Assembly (NCBI GenBank): GCA_947179485.1 | Contig: OX359248.1 | Coordinates: forward strand, 44,154,847-44,218,846 | Length of the DNA stretch: 64,000 nucleotides | Direction of reading: 5' to 3' | Source of the DNA: Allacma fusca | Taxonomy: Eukaryota > Arthropoda > Collembola > Symphypleona > Sminthuridae | Shown: positions 54,000-63,880 of the stretch, piece after piece | Layout: every line of letters starts with the position of its first letter | Numbering within the stretch: the first letter of the stretch is position 1 | Position numbers and translations under genes: made by a program | The notes under the pieces: generated by a model | The model's database searches: none | The model's input: only the letters and a program-made list of their open reading frames with translations | What the model was told of the DNA's origin: nothing

Positions 54000-55862
54000 T
54001 AACAAAATTTAGCTTGCAGTTAAGATTAGCTTGCGGTTAACAAAATTTAGCTTGCAGTTAGGAAATTTAAGCTTGCAGTTGGGAACGTTTAGCTTGCAGT
54101 TAAGTTTAGCTTGCAGTTAAGAAAGTTTAGCTTGCAGTTAAGAAAGTTTAGCTTGCAGTTAAGAAAGTTTAGCTTGCAGTTAAGTAAGTTTAGCTTGCAG
54201 TTAGGAAAGTTTAGCTTGCAGTAAAGAGAGTTTAGCTTGCAGATAAGAAAGTCTAGCTTGCAGTTAAGGATGTTTAGCTTGCAGTTAGGTTTAGCTTGCA
54301 GTTAAGAAACTTTAGCTTGCAGTTAAGAAAGTTTAGCTTGCAGTTAAGAAAGTTTAGCTTGCAGTTAAGATAGTTTACCTTGCAGTTAAGAAAGTTTAGC
54401 TTGCAGTTAAGTTTAGCTTGCAGTTAAGTTTAGCTTGCAGTTAAGAAAGTTTTGCTTAGAGTTAAGAAACAATAGCTTGCAGTTAAGAAAGTTTAGCTTG
54501 CAGTTAGGAAAGTTTAGCTTGCGGTTCAGAAAGTTTAGCTTGCAGTTAAGAAAGTTTAGCTTGCAGTTAGGAAATTTAAGCTTGCAGTTGGGAACGTTTA
54601 GCTTGCAGTTAAGTTTAGCTTGCAGTTAAGAAAGTTTAGCTTGCAGTTAAGAAAGTTTAGCTTGCAGTTAAGTTTAGCTTGCAGTTAAGAAAGTTTAGCT
54701 TGCAGTTAAGAAAGTTTAGCTTGCAGTTAAGAAAGTTTAGCTTGCAGTTAAGTTGAGCATGCAGTTAAGAAAGTTTAGCTTCCAGTTAAGAAAAATTAGC
54801 TTGCAGTTAAGACAGTTTAGCTTGCAGTTAAGAAAGTTTAGCTTGCAGTTAAGAAAGTTTAGCTTGCAGTTATGTTTAGCTTGCAGTAAAGAAAGTTTAG
54901 CTTGCAGTTAAGAAAGTTTAGCTTGCAGTTAAGTTTAGCTTGCAGTTAAGTTTAGCTTGCAGTTAGGAAAAATTAGCTTGCGGTTAACAAAATTTAGCTT
55001 GCAGTTAAGTTTAGCTTGCGGTTAACAAAATTTAGCTTGCAGTTGGGAAATTTAAGCTTGCAGTTGGGAACGTTTAGCTTGCAGTTAAGTTTAGCTTGCA
55101 GTTAAGAAAGTTTAGCTTGCAGTTAAGAAAGTTTAGCTTGCAGTTAAGTTTAGCTTGCAGTTAAGAAAGTTTAGCTTGCAGTTAAGAAAGTTTAGCTTGC
55201 AGTTAAGAAAGTTTAGCTTGCAGTTAAGTTGAGCATGCAGTTAAGAAAGTTTAGCTCTCAGTTAAGAAAAATTAGCTTGCAGTTAAGAAAGTTTAGCTTG
55301 CAGTTAAGAAAGTTTAGCTTGCAGTTAAGAAAGTTTAGCTTGCAGTTATGTTTAGCTTGCAGTAAAGAAAGTTTAGCTTGCAGTTAAGAAAGTTTAGCTT
55401 GCAGTTAAGTTTAGCTTGCAGTTAAGTTTAGCTTGCAGTTAGGAAAGTTTAGCTTGCGGTTAACAAAATTTAGCTTGCAGTTAAGTTTAGCTTGCGGTTA
55501 ACAAAATTTAGCTTGCAGTTAAGTTTAGCTTGCAGGTAAGTTTAGCTCCTAGTTAAAAAAGTTTAGCTTGCAGTTAAGAAAGTTTAGCTTGCAGTTAAGA
55601 TAGTTTACCTTGCAGTTAAGCAGTTAGGCTTGCAGTTAAGAAAGTTTAGCTTGGAGTTAAGAAAGTTTAGCTTGGAGTTCAGAAAGTTAAGCTTGCAGTT
55701 AAGAAAGTTTAGCTTGCAGTTAAGAAAGTTAAGCTTGCAGTTAAGAAAGTTTAGCTTGCAGTTAAGAAAGTTTAGCTTGCAGTTAAATTTAGATTGTAGT
55801 TAAGAAAGTTTTGCTTGCAGTTAAGAAAGTTTAGCTTGCAGTTAAGAGAGTTTAGCTTGCAG
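54000..55862 (+). repeat. Segmental duplication S13, copy 2
   Basis: Second copy of 51351-53180. Its AAGAAACAAT monomer at 54453 follows TTTTGC rather than TTTAGC, and its B cassette has a private GTTAGG unit near 54505. It ends in GAGAGTTT followed by canonical units and TTACAGTTTAG, whereas copy 1 turns into 17-bp units at 53180. Confidence 0.84.
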
Positions 55863-57439
55863 TTAAGAAAGTTTAGCTTGCAGTTAGGAAAGTTTAGCTT
55901 ACAGTTTAGTTTAGCTTGCAGTTAAGAAAGTTTAGCTTGCAGTTAAGAAAGTTAAGCTTGCAGTTAGGAAAGTTTAGCTTGCAGTAAAGAAAGTTTAGCT
56001 TGCAGTTAAGTAAGTTTGGCTTGCAGTTAGGAAAGTTTAGCTTGCAGTAAAGAAAGTTCAGCTTGCAGATAAGAAAGTCTAGCTTGCAGTTAAGGAGGTT
56101 AAGCTTGCAGTTAGGTTTAGCTTGCAGTTAAGAAAGTTTAGCTTGCAGTAAAGAAAGTTTAGCTTGCAGTAAAGAATGTTTAGCTTGCAGTTAAGAAAGT
56201 TTAGCTTGCAGTTAAGAAAGTATAGCTTGCAGATAAGAAAGTCTAGCTTGCAGTTAAGGAAGTTTAGCTTGCAGTTAAGAAAGTTTAGCTTGCAGTTAGG
56301 AAAGTTTAGCTTGCAGTAAAGAAAGTTAAGCTTGCAGTTAAGAAAGTTTAGCTTGCAGTTAAGAAAGTTTAGCTTGCAGATAAGAAAGTCTAGCTTGCAG
56401 TTAAGGAAGTTTAGCTTGCAGTTAGGTTTAGCTTGCAGTTAAGAAAGTTTAGCTTGCAGTTAAGAAAGTTTAGCTTGCAGTTTAGAAAGTATAGCTTGCA
56501 GTTAAGTTGAGCTTGCAGTTAAGAAAGTTTAGCTTGCAGTTAAGTAAAATTAGCTTGCAGTTAAGAAAGTTTAGCTTGCAGTTAAGAAAGTTTAGCTTGC
56601 AGTTAAGAAAATTTAGCTTGCAGATCAGAAAGTTTAGCTTGCAGTTAAGAAAGTTTAGATTGCAGCTAAGAAAGTTTAGCTTGCCGCTAAGAAAGTTTAG
56701 CTTGCAGTTAAGTAAGTTTAGCTTCCAGTTAAGAAAGTTTAGCTTGCAGTTAAGTTGAGCTTGCAGTTAAGAAAGTTTAGCTTGCACTTAAGAAAAATTA
56801 GCTTGCAGTTAAGAAAGTTTAGCTTGCAGTTAAGAATGTTTAGCTTGCAGTTAAGAAAGTTTAGCTTGCAGTTAAGAAAGTTTAGCTTGCAGTTAAGAGA
56901 GTTTAGCTTTCAGTTAAGAAAGTTTAGCTTGCAGTTAAGTTTAGCTTGCAGTTATGTTTAGCTTGCAGTAAGGAAAGTTTAGCTTGCGGTTAACAAAATT
57001 TAGCTTGCAGTTAAGTTTAGCTTGCGGTTAACAAAATTTAGCTTGCAGTTAAGTTTAGCTTGCAGTTAAGAAAGTTTAGCTTGCAGTTAAGTTTAGCTCC
57101 TAGTTAAGAAAGTTTAGCTTGCAGTTAAGAAAGTTTACCTTGAAGTTAAGTTTAGCTTGCAGTTAAGAAAGTTTAGCTTGCAGTTAAGATAGTTTACCTT
57201 GCAGTTAAGAAAGTTTAGCTTGCAGTTAAGAAAATTTAGCTTGGAGTTAAGAAAGTTTAGCTTGGAGTTAAGAAAGTTTAGCTTGGAGTTAAGAAAGTTA
57301 AGCTTGCAGTTAAGAAAGTTTAGCTTGCAGTTAAGAAAGTTAAGCTTGCAGTTAAGAAAGTTTAGCTTGCAGTTAAGAAAGTTTAGCTTGCAGTTAAATT
57401 TAGATTGTAGTTAAGAAAGTTTTGCTTGCAGTTAAGAAA
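55863..57439 (+). repeat. Left-type satellite inserted in the right-hand domain
   Basis: Module order TTGAGC, GTTAAGTAAAATT, GATCAG, GCAGCTAAG, GCCGCTAAG and GTTAAGTAAG (56507-56758) is that of 28322-28573 at offset 28185 and of 29-32 kb. Private changes are GATCAG near 56632 and TTCCAG near 56724. It is followed by paired GCGGTTAACAAAATTT units, AGCTCCTAG near 57097 and an A cassette at 57199-57414 lacking the GTTAGGC unit. No gene. Confidence 0.84.
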
Positions 57440-58061
57440 GTTTAGCTTGCAGTTAAGAGAGTTTAGCTTGCAGTTAAGAAAGTTTAGCTTGCAGTTAGGA
57501 AAGTTTAGCATACGGTTTAGTTTAGCCCAAAGTTAAGAAAGTTTAGCTTGCAGTTAAGAAAGTTTAGCTTGCAGTTAGGAAAGTTTAGCTTGCATTAAAG
57601 AAAGTTTAGCTTGCAGTTAAGAAAGTTTAGCTTGCAGTTAGGAAAGTTTAGCTTGCAGTAAAGAAAGTTTAGCTTGGAGTTAAGAAACAATAGCTTGCAG
57701 TTAAGAAAGTCTAGCTTGCAGTTAAGGAGGTTTAGCTTGCAGTTAGGTTTAGCTTGCAGTTAAGAAACTTTAGCTTGCAGTTAAGAAAGTTTAGCTTGCA
57801 GTTAAGAAAGTTTAGCTTGCGGTTAAGATTAATTACCTTGCTTTTAAAAAAGTTTAGCTTGCAGTTAAGTTTAGCTTGCAGTTAAGAAAGTTTAGCTTGG
57901 AGTTAAGAAACAATAGCTTGCAGTTAAGAAAGTTTAGCTTGCAGTTAAGAAAGTTTAGCTTGCAGTTAAGTTGAGCTTGCAGTTAAGAAAGTTTAGCTTG
58001 CAGTTAAGAAAAATTAGCTTGCAGTTAAGAATGTTTAGCTTGCAGTTAAGAAAGTTTAGCT
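57440..58061 (+). repeat. Segmental duplication S14, copy 1 (offset 1547 bp)
   Basis: Matches 58987-59608 at offset 1547. Markers: GCATACGG (57507/59054), AGCCCAAAG versus AGCCCACAG in copy 2, GCATTAAAG (57592/59139), paired AAGAAACAAT monomers (57671/59218 and 57894/59441), GATTAATTACC and GAATG near 58029/59576. The same module is found at 31.4-31.8 and 32.5-32.96 kb (offset about 26.1 kb from the first), where the unit reads GATTGTTTACC. Confidence 0.86.
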
Positions 58062-58986
58062 CGCAGTTAAGTTTAGCTTGCAGTTAGAAAAGTTTAGCTT
58101 GCGGTTAACAAAATTTAGCTTGCAGTGAAGTTTAGCTTGCGGTTAACAAAATTTAGCTTGCAGTTAAGTTTAGCTTGCAGTTAAGAAAAATTAGCTTGCA
58201 GTTAAGTTTAGCTCCCAGTTAAGAAAGTTTAGCTTGCAGTTAAGTAAGTTTAGCTTGGAGTTAAGAACGTTTAGCTTGCAGTTAAGATAGTTTACCTTGC
58301 AGTTAAGCAGTTAGGCTTGCAGTTAAGAAAGTTTAGCTTGGAGTTAAGAAAGTTTAGCTTGGAGTTAAGAAAGTTTAGCTTGGAGTTAAGAAAGTTAAGC
58401 TTGCAGTTAAGAAAGTTTAGCTTGCAGTTAAGAAAGTTAAGCTTGCAGTTAAGAAAGTTTAGCTTGCAGTTAAGAAAGTTTAGCTTGCAGTTAAATTTAG
58501 ATTGTAGTTAAGAAAGTTTTGCTTGCAGTTAAGAAAGTTTAGCTTGCAGTTAAGAGAATTTAGCTTGCAGTTAAGAAAGTTTAGCTTGCAGTTAGGAAAG
58601 TTTAGCTTACAGTTTAGTTTAGCTTGCAGTTAAGAAAGTTTAGCTTGCAGTTAAGAAAGTTAAGCTTGCAGTTAGGAAAGTTTAGCTTGCAGTAAAGAAA
58701 GTTTAGCTTGCAGTTAAGTAAGTTTAGCTTACAGTTAGGAAAGTTTAGCTTGCAGTAAAGAGAGTTTAGCTTGCAGATAAGAAAGTCTAGCTTGCAGTTA
58801 AGTTTAGCTCCTAGTTAAGAAAGTTTAGCTTGCAGTTAAGAAAGTTTACCTCTAAGTTAAGTTTAGCTTGCAGTTAAGAAAGTTTAGCTTGCAGTAAAGA
58901 AAGTTTAGCTTGCAGTTAGGAAAGTTTAGCTTGCAGTAAAGAAAGTTTAGCTTGCAGTTAAGTAAGTTTAGCTTGCAGTTAGGAAA
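58062..58986 (+). repeat. A-type segment between S14 copies
   Basis: Contains AGCTCGCAG, GTTAGAAAAG, paired GCGGTTAACAAAATTT units, AGCTCCCAG, GTTAAGCAG near 58308, an A cassette at 58317-58511, then GTAAAGAGAG, GATAAGAAAGTCT and AGCTCCTAG near 58809. Much of 58062-58800 recurs at about 59740-60600 (A cassette at 60120, offset 1803 there). The unit near 58849 reads CTCTAAG, a private form. No gene. Confidence 0.78.
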
Positions 58987-59608
58987 GTTTAGCTTGCAGT
59001 TAAGAGAGTTTAGCTTGCAGTTAAGAAAGTTTAGCTTGCAGTTAGGAAAGTTTAGCATACGGTTTAGTTTAGCCCACAGTTAAGAAAGTTTAGTTTGCAG
59101 TTAAGAAAGTTTAGCTTGCAGTTAGGAAAGTTTAGCTTGCATTAAAGAAAGTTTAGCTTGCAGTTAAGAAAGTTTAGCTTGCAGTTAGGAAAGTTTAGCT
59201 TGCAGTAAAGAAAGTTTAGCTTGGAGTTAAGAAACAATAGCTTGCAGTTAAGAAAGTCTAGCTTGCAGTTAAGGAGGTTTAGCTTGCAGTTAGGTTTAGC
59301 TTGCAGTTAAGAAACTTTAGCTTGCAGTTAAGAAAGTTTAGCTTGCAGTTAAGAAAGTTTAGCTTGCGGTTAAGATTAATTACCTTGCTTTTAAAAAAGT
59401 TTAGCTTGCAGTTAAGTTTAGCTTGCAGTTAAGAAAGTTTAGCTTGGAGTTAAGAAACAATAGCTTGCAGTTAAGAAAGTTTAGCTTGCAGTTAAGAAAG
59501 TTTAGCTTGCAGTTAAGTTGAGCTTGCAGTTAAGAAAGTTTAGCTTGCAGTTAAGAAAAATTAGCTTGCAGTTCAGAATGTTTAGCTTGCAGTTAAGAAA
59601 GTTTAGCT
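58987..59608 (+). repeat. Segmental duplication S14, copy 2 (offset 1547 bp)
   Basis: Second copy of 57440-58061. Private differences are AGTTTGCAG near 59092 and GTTCAGAATG near 59572. It keeps the 223-bp spacing of the AAGAAACAAT pair (59218/59441) that characterises the left-type HORs. Confidence 0.85.
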
Positions 59609-60730
59609 TTCAGTTAAGAAAGTTTAGCTTGCAGTTGAGAAAGTTTAGCTTGCAGTTATGTTTAGCTTTCAGTAAAGAAAGTTTAGCTTGCAGTTAAGAA
59701 AGTTTAGCTTGCAGTTAAGTTTAGCTTGCAGTTAAGTTTAGCTTGCAGTTAAGTTTAGCTTGCAGTTAGAAAAGTTTAGCTTGCGGTTAACAAAATTTAG
59801 CTTGCAGTTAAGTTTAGCTTGCGGTTAACAAAATTTAGCTTGCAGTTAAGTTTACCTTGCAGTTAAGAAAGTTTAGCTTGCAGTTAAGTTTAGCTCCCAG
59901 TTAAGAAAGTTTAGCTTGCAGTTAAGAAAGTTTAGCTTGGAGTTAAGAAAGTTTAGCTTGCAGTTAAGCAGTTAGGCTTGCAGTTAAGAAAGTTTAGCTT
60001 GCAGTTAAGAAAGTTTAGCTTGCAGTTAAGTTTAGCTCCCAGTTAAGAAAGTTTAGCTTGCAGTTAAGAAAGTTTAGCTTGGAGTTAAGAAAGTTTACCT
60101 TGCAGTTAAGCAGTTAGGCTTGCAGTTAAGAAAGTTTAGCTTGGAGTTAAGAAAGTTTAGCTTGGAGTTAAGAAAGTTTAGCTTGGAGTTAAGAAAGTTA
60201 AGCTTGCAGTTAAGAAAGTTTAGCTACCAGTTAAGAAAGTTAAGCTTGCAGTTAAGAAAGTTTAGCTTGCAGTTAAGAAAGTTTAGCTTGCAGTTAAATT
60301 TAGATTGTAGTTAAGAAAGTTTTGCTTGCAGTTAAGAAAGTTTAGCTTGCAGTTAAGAAAATTTAGCTTGCAGTTAAGAAAGTTTAGCTTGCAGTTAGGA
60401 AAGTTTAGCTTACAGTTTAGTTTAGCTTGCAGTTAAGAAAGTTTAGCTTGCAGTTAAGAAAGTTAAGCTTGCAGTTAGGAAAGTTTAGCTTGCAGTAAAG
60501 AAAGTTTAGCTTGCAGTTAAGTAAGTTTAGCTTGCAGTTAGGAAAGTTTAGCTTGCAGTAAAGAGAGTTTAGCTTGCAGATAAGAAAGTCTAGCTTGCAG
60601 TTAAGGAGGTTTAGCTTGCAGTTAGGTTCAGCTTGCAGTTAAGAAACTTTAGCTTGCAGTTAAGATAGTTTACCTTGCAGTTAAGAAAGTTTAGCTTGCA
60701 GTTACGTTTAGCTTGCAGTTAAGAAAGTTT
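59609..60730 (+). repeat. Transition from A-type to the terminal B-type HOR
   Basis: Holds three 17-bp units in a row near 59710-59765, paired GCGGTTAACAAAATTT units, AGCTCCCAG twice (about 59893 and 60034), GTTAAGCAG twice (59966 and 60108), an A cassette at 60120-60314 with a private GCTACCAG unit, TTACAGTTTAG, GTAAAGAGAG, GATAAGAAAGTCT and GATAGTTTACC. It leads straight into the first terminal HOR copy. No gene. Confidence 0.8.
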
Positions 60731-61794
60731 AGCTTGGAGTTAAGAAACAATAGCTTGCAGTTAAGAAAGTTTAGCTTGCAGTTAAGAAAATTTAGCTTGC
60801 AGTTCAGAAAGTTTAGCTTGCAGTTAAGAAAGTTTAGCTTGCAGTTAGGAAATTTAAGCTTGCAGTTGGGAACGTTTAGCTTGCAGTTAAGTTTAGCTTG
60901 CCGTTAAGAAAGTATAGCTTGCAGTTAAGAAAGTTTAGCTTGCAGTTAAGTTTAGCTTGCAGTTAAGAAAGTTTAGCTTGCAGTTAAGAAAGTTTAGCTT
61001 GCAGTTAAGAAAGTTTAGCTTGCAGTTAAGTTGAGCATGCAGTTAAGAAAGTTTAGCTTGCAGTTAAGAAAAATGAGCTTGCAGTTAAGAAAGTTTAGCT
61101 TGCAGTTTAGAAAGTTTAGCTTGCAGTTAAGAAAAATTAGCTTGCAGTTATGTTTAGCTTGCAGTAAAGAAAGTTTAGCTTGCAGTTAAGAAAGTTTAGC
61201 TTGCAGTTAAGTTTAGCTTGCAGTTAAGTTTAGCTTGCAGTTAGGAAAGTTTAGCTTGCGGTTAACAAAATTTAGCTTGCAGTTAAGTTTAGCTTGCGGT
61301 TAACAAAATTTAGCTTGCAGTTAGGAAATTTAAGCTTGCAGTAGGAACGTTTAGCTTGCAGTTAAGTTAAGCTTGCAGTTAAGAAAGTTTAGCTTGCAGT
61401 TAAGAAAGTTTAGCTTGCAGTTAAGAAAGTTTAGCTTGCAGTTAAGTTTAGCTTGCAGTTAAGAAAATTAAGCTTGCAGTTAAGAAAGTTTAGCTTGCAG
61501 TTAAGTTTAGCTTGCAGTAAAGAAAGTTTAGCTTGCAGTTAAGTAAGTTTAGCTTGCAGTTAGGAAAGTTTAGCTTGCAGTAAAGAGAGTTTAGCTTGCA
61601 GATAAGAAAGTCTAGCTTGCAGTTAAGGAGGTTTAGCTTGCAGTTAGGTTTATCTTGCAGCTAAGAAACTTTAGCTTGCAGTTAAGAAAGTTTAGCTTGC
61701 AGTTAAGAAAGTTTAGCTTGCAGTTAAGATAGTTTACCTTGCAGTTAAGAAAGTTTAGCTTGCAGTTAAGTTTAGCTTGCAGTTAAGAAAGTTT
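60731..61794 (+). repeat. Terminal HOR, copy 1 (1064 bp)
   Basis: Begins with the AAGAAACAAT monomer and ends just before the next one. It follows the monomer order of copy 2, with one extra canonical 21-bp monomer in the run near 61378-61440 (three units instead of two), which explains 1064 rather than 1043 bp. Shared rare units with copy 2: GCCGTTAAG plus AAGTAT, AAAAATGAGC, GTTTAG, GCAGTAGGAACG (20 bp), GAAAATTAAGC and TTTATCTTGCAGCTAAG. Confidence 0.93.
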
Positions 61795-62837
61795 AGCTTG
61801 GAGTTAAGAAACAATAGCTTGCAGTTAAGAAAGTTTAGCTTGCAGTTAAGAAAATTTAGCTTGCAGTTCAGAAAGTTTAGCTTGCAGTTAAGAAAGTTTA
61901 GCTTGCAGTTAGGAAATTTAAGCTTGCAGTTGGGAACGTTTAGCTTGCAGTTAAGTTTAGCTTGCCGTTAAGAAAGTATAGCTTGCAGTTAAGAAAGTTT
62001 AGCTTGCAGTTAAGTTTAGCTTGCAGTTAAGAAAGTTTAGCTTGCAGTTAAGAAAGTTTAGCTTGCAGTTAAGAAAGTTTAGCTTGCAGTTAAGTTGAGC
62101 ATGCAGTTAAGAAAGTTTAGCTTGCAGTTAAGAAAAATGAGCTTGCAGTTAAGAAAGTTTAGCTTGCAGTTTAGAAAGTTTAGCTTGCAGTTAAGAAAAA
62201 TTAGCTTGCAGTTATGTTTAGCTTGCAGTAAAGAAAGTTTAGCTTGCAGTTAAGAAAGTTTAGCTTGCAGTTAAGTTTAGCTTGCAGTTAAGTTTAGCTT
62301 GCAGTTAGGAAAGTTTAGCTTGCGGTTAACAAAATTTAGCTTGCAGTTAAGTTTAGCTTGCGGTTAACAAAATTTAGCTTGCAGTTAGGAAATTTAAGCT
62401 TGCAGTAGGAACGTTTAGCTTGCAGTTAAGTTAAGCTTGCAGTTAAGAAAGTTTAGCTTGCAGTTAAGAAAGTTTAGCTTGCAGTTAAGTTTAGCTTGCA
62501 GTTAAGAAAATTAAGCTTGCAGTTAAGAAAGTTTAGCTTGCAGTTAAGTTTAGCTTGCAGTAAAGAAAGTTTAGCTTGCAGTTAAGTAAGTTTAGCTTGC
62601 AGTTAGGAAAGTTTAGCTTGCAGTAAAGAGAGTTTAGCTTGCAGATAAGAAAGTCTAGCTTGCAGTTAAGGAGGTTTAGCTTGCAGTTAGGTTTATCTTG
62701 CAGCTAAGAAACTTTAGCTTGCAGTTAAGAAAGTTTAGCTTGCAGTTAAGAAAGTTTAGCTTGCAGTTAAGATAGTTTACCTTGCAGTTAAGAAAGTTTA
62801 GCTTGCAGTTAAGTTTAGCTTGCAGTTAAGAAAGTTT
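61795..62837 (+). repeat. Terminal HOR, copy 2 (1043 bp, 52 monomers)
   Basis: Parsed in full: 52 monomers, of which thirty-nine are 21 bp, twelve are 17 bp (units 8, 11, 15, 21, 24, 25, 28, 32, 35, 38, 45, 51) and one is 20 bp (unit 31, GCAGTAGGAACG). 39x21 + 12x17 + 20 = 1043, matching the measured spacing. Unit 1 is AAGAAACAAT, units 4-7 are the B cassette, unit 16 carries GCATGC, units 27 and 29 are the GCGGTTAAC form, unit 43 is GATAAGAAAGTCT, and unit 46 is ATCTTGCAGCTAAG. Confidence 0.95.
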
Positions 62838-63880
62838 AGCTTGGAGTTAAGAAACAATAGCTTGCAGTTAAGAAAGTTTAGCTTGCAGTTAAGAAAGTTT
62901 AGCTTGCGGTTTAGAAAGTTTAGCTTGCAGTTAAGAAAGTTTAGCTTGCAGTTAGGAATTTTAAGCTTGCAGTTGGGAACGTTTAGCTTGCAGTTAAGTT
63001 TAGCTTGCCGTTAAGAAAGTATAGCTTGCAGTTAAGAAAGTTTAGCTTGCAGTTAAGTTTAGCTTGCAGTTAAGAAAGTTTAGCTTGCAGTTAAGAAAGT
63101 TTAGCTTGCAGTTAAGAAAGTTTAGCTTGCAGTTAAGTTGAGCATGCAGTTAAGAAAGTTTAGCTTGCAGTTAAGAAAAATGAGCTTGCAGTTAAGAAAG
63201 TTTAGCTTGCAGTTTAGAAAGTTTAGCTTGCAGTTAAGAAAAATTAGCTTGCAGTTATGTTTAGCTTGCAGTAAAGAAAGTTTAGCTTGCAGTTAAGAAA
63301 GTTTAGCTTGCAGTTAAGTTTAGCTTGCAGTTAAGTTTAGCTTGCAGTTAGGAAAGTTTAGCTTGCGGTTAACAAAATTTAGCTTGCAGTTAAGTTTAGC
63401 TTGCGGTTAACAAAATTTAGCTTGCAGTTAGGAAATTTAAGCTTGCAGTAGGAACGTTTAGCTTGCAGTTAAGTTAAGCTTGCAGTTAAGAAAGTTTAGC
63501 TTGCAGTTAAGAAAGTTTAGCTTGCAGTTAAGTTTAGCTTGCAGTTAAGAAAATTAAGCTTGCAGTTAAGAAAGTTTAGCTTGCAGTTAAGTTTAGCTTG
63601 CAGTAAAGAAAGTTTAGCTTGCAGTTAAGTAAGTTTAGCTTGCAGTTAGGAAAGTTTAGCTTGCAGTAAAGAGAGTTTAGCTTGCAGATAAGAAAGTCTA
63701 GCTTGCAGTTAAGGAGGTTTAGCTTGCAGTTAGGTTTATCTTGCAGCTAAGAAACTTTAGCTTGCAGTTAAGAAAGTTTAGCTTGCAGTTAAGAAAGTTT
63801 AGCTTGCAGTTAAGATAGTTTACCTTGCAGTTAAGAAAGTTTAGCTTGCAGTTAAGTTTAGCTTGCAGTTAAGAAAGTTT
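62838..63880 (+). repeat. Terminal HOR, copy 3 (1043 bp)
   Basis: Same length and marker order as copy 2. Seen differences: unit 3 is canonical rather than AAAATTT, unit 4 is GCGGTTTAG rather than GCAGTTCAG, and unit 6 ends GGAATTTTA rather than GGAAATTTA. Copy 4 shares the GCGGTTTAG form, so copies 3 and 4 are the closest pair. Confidence 0.95.
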
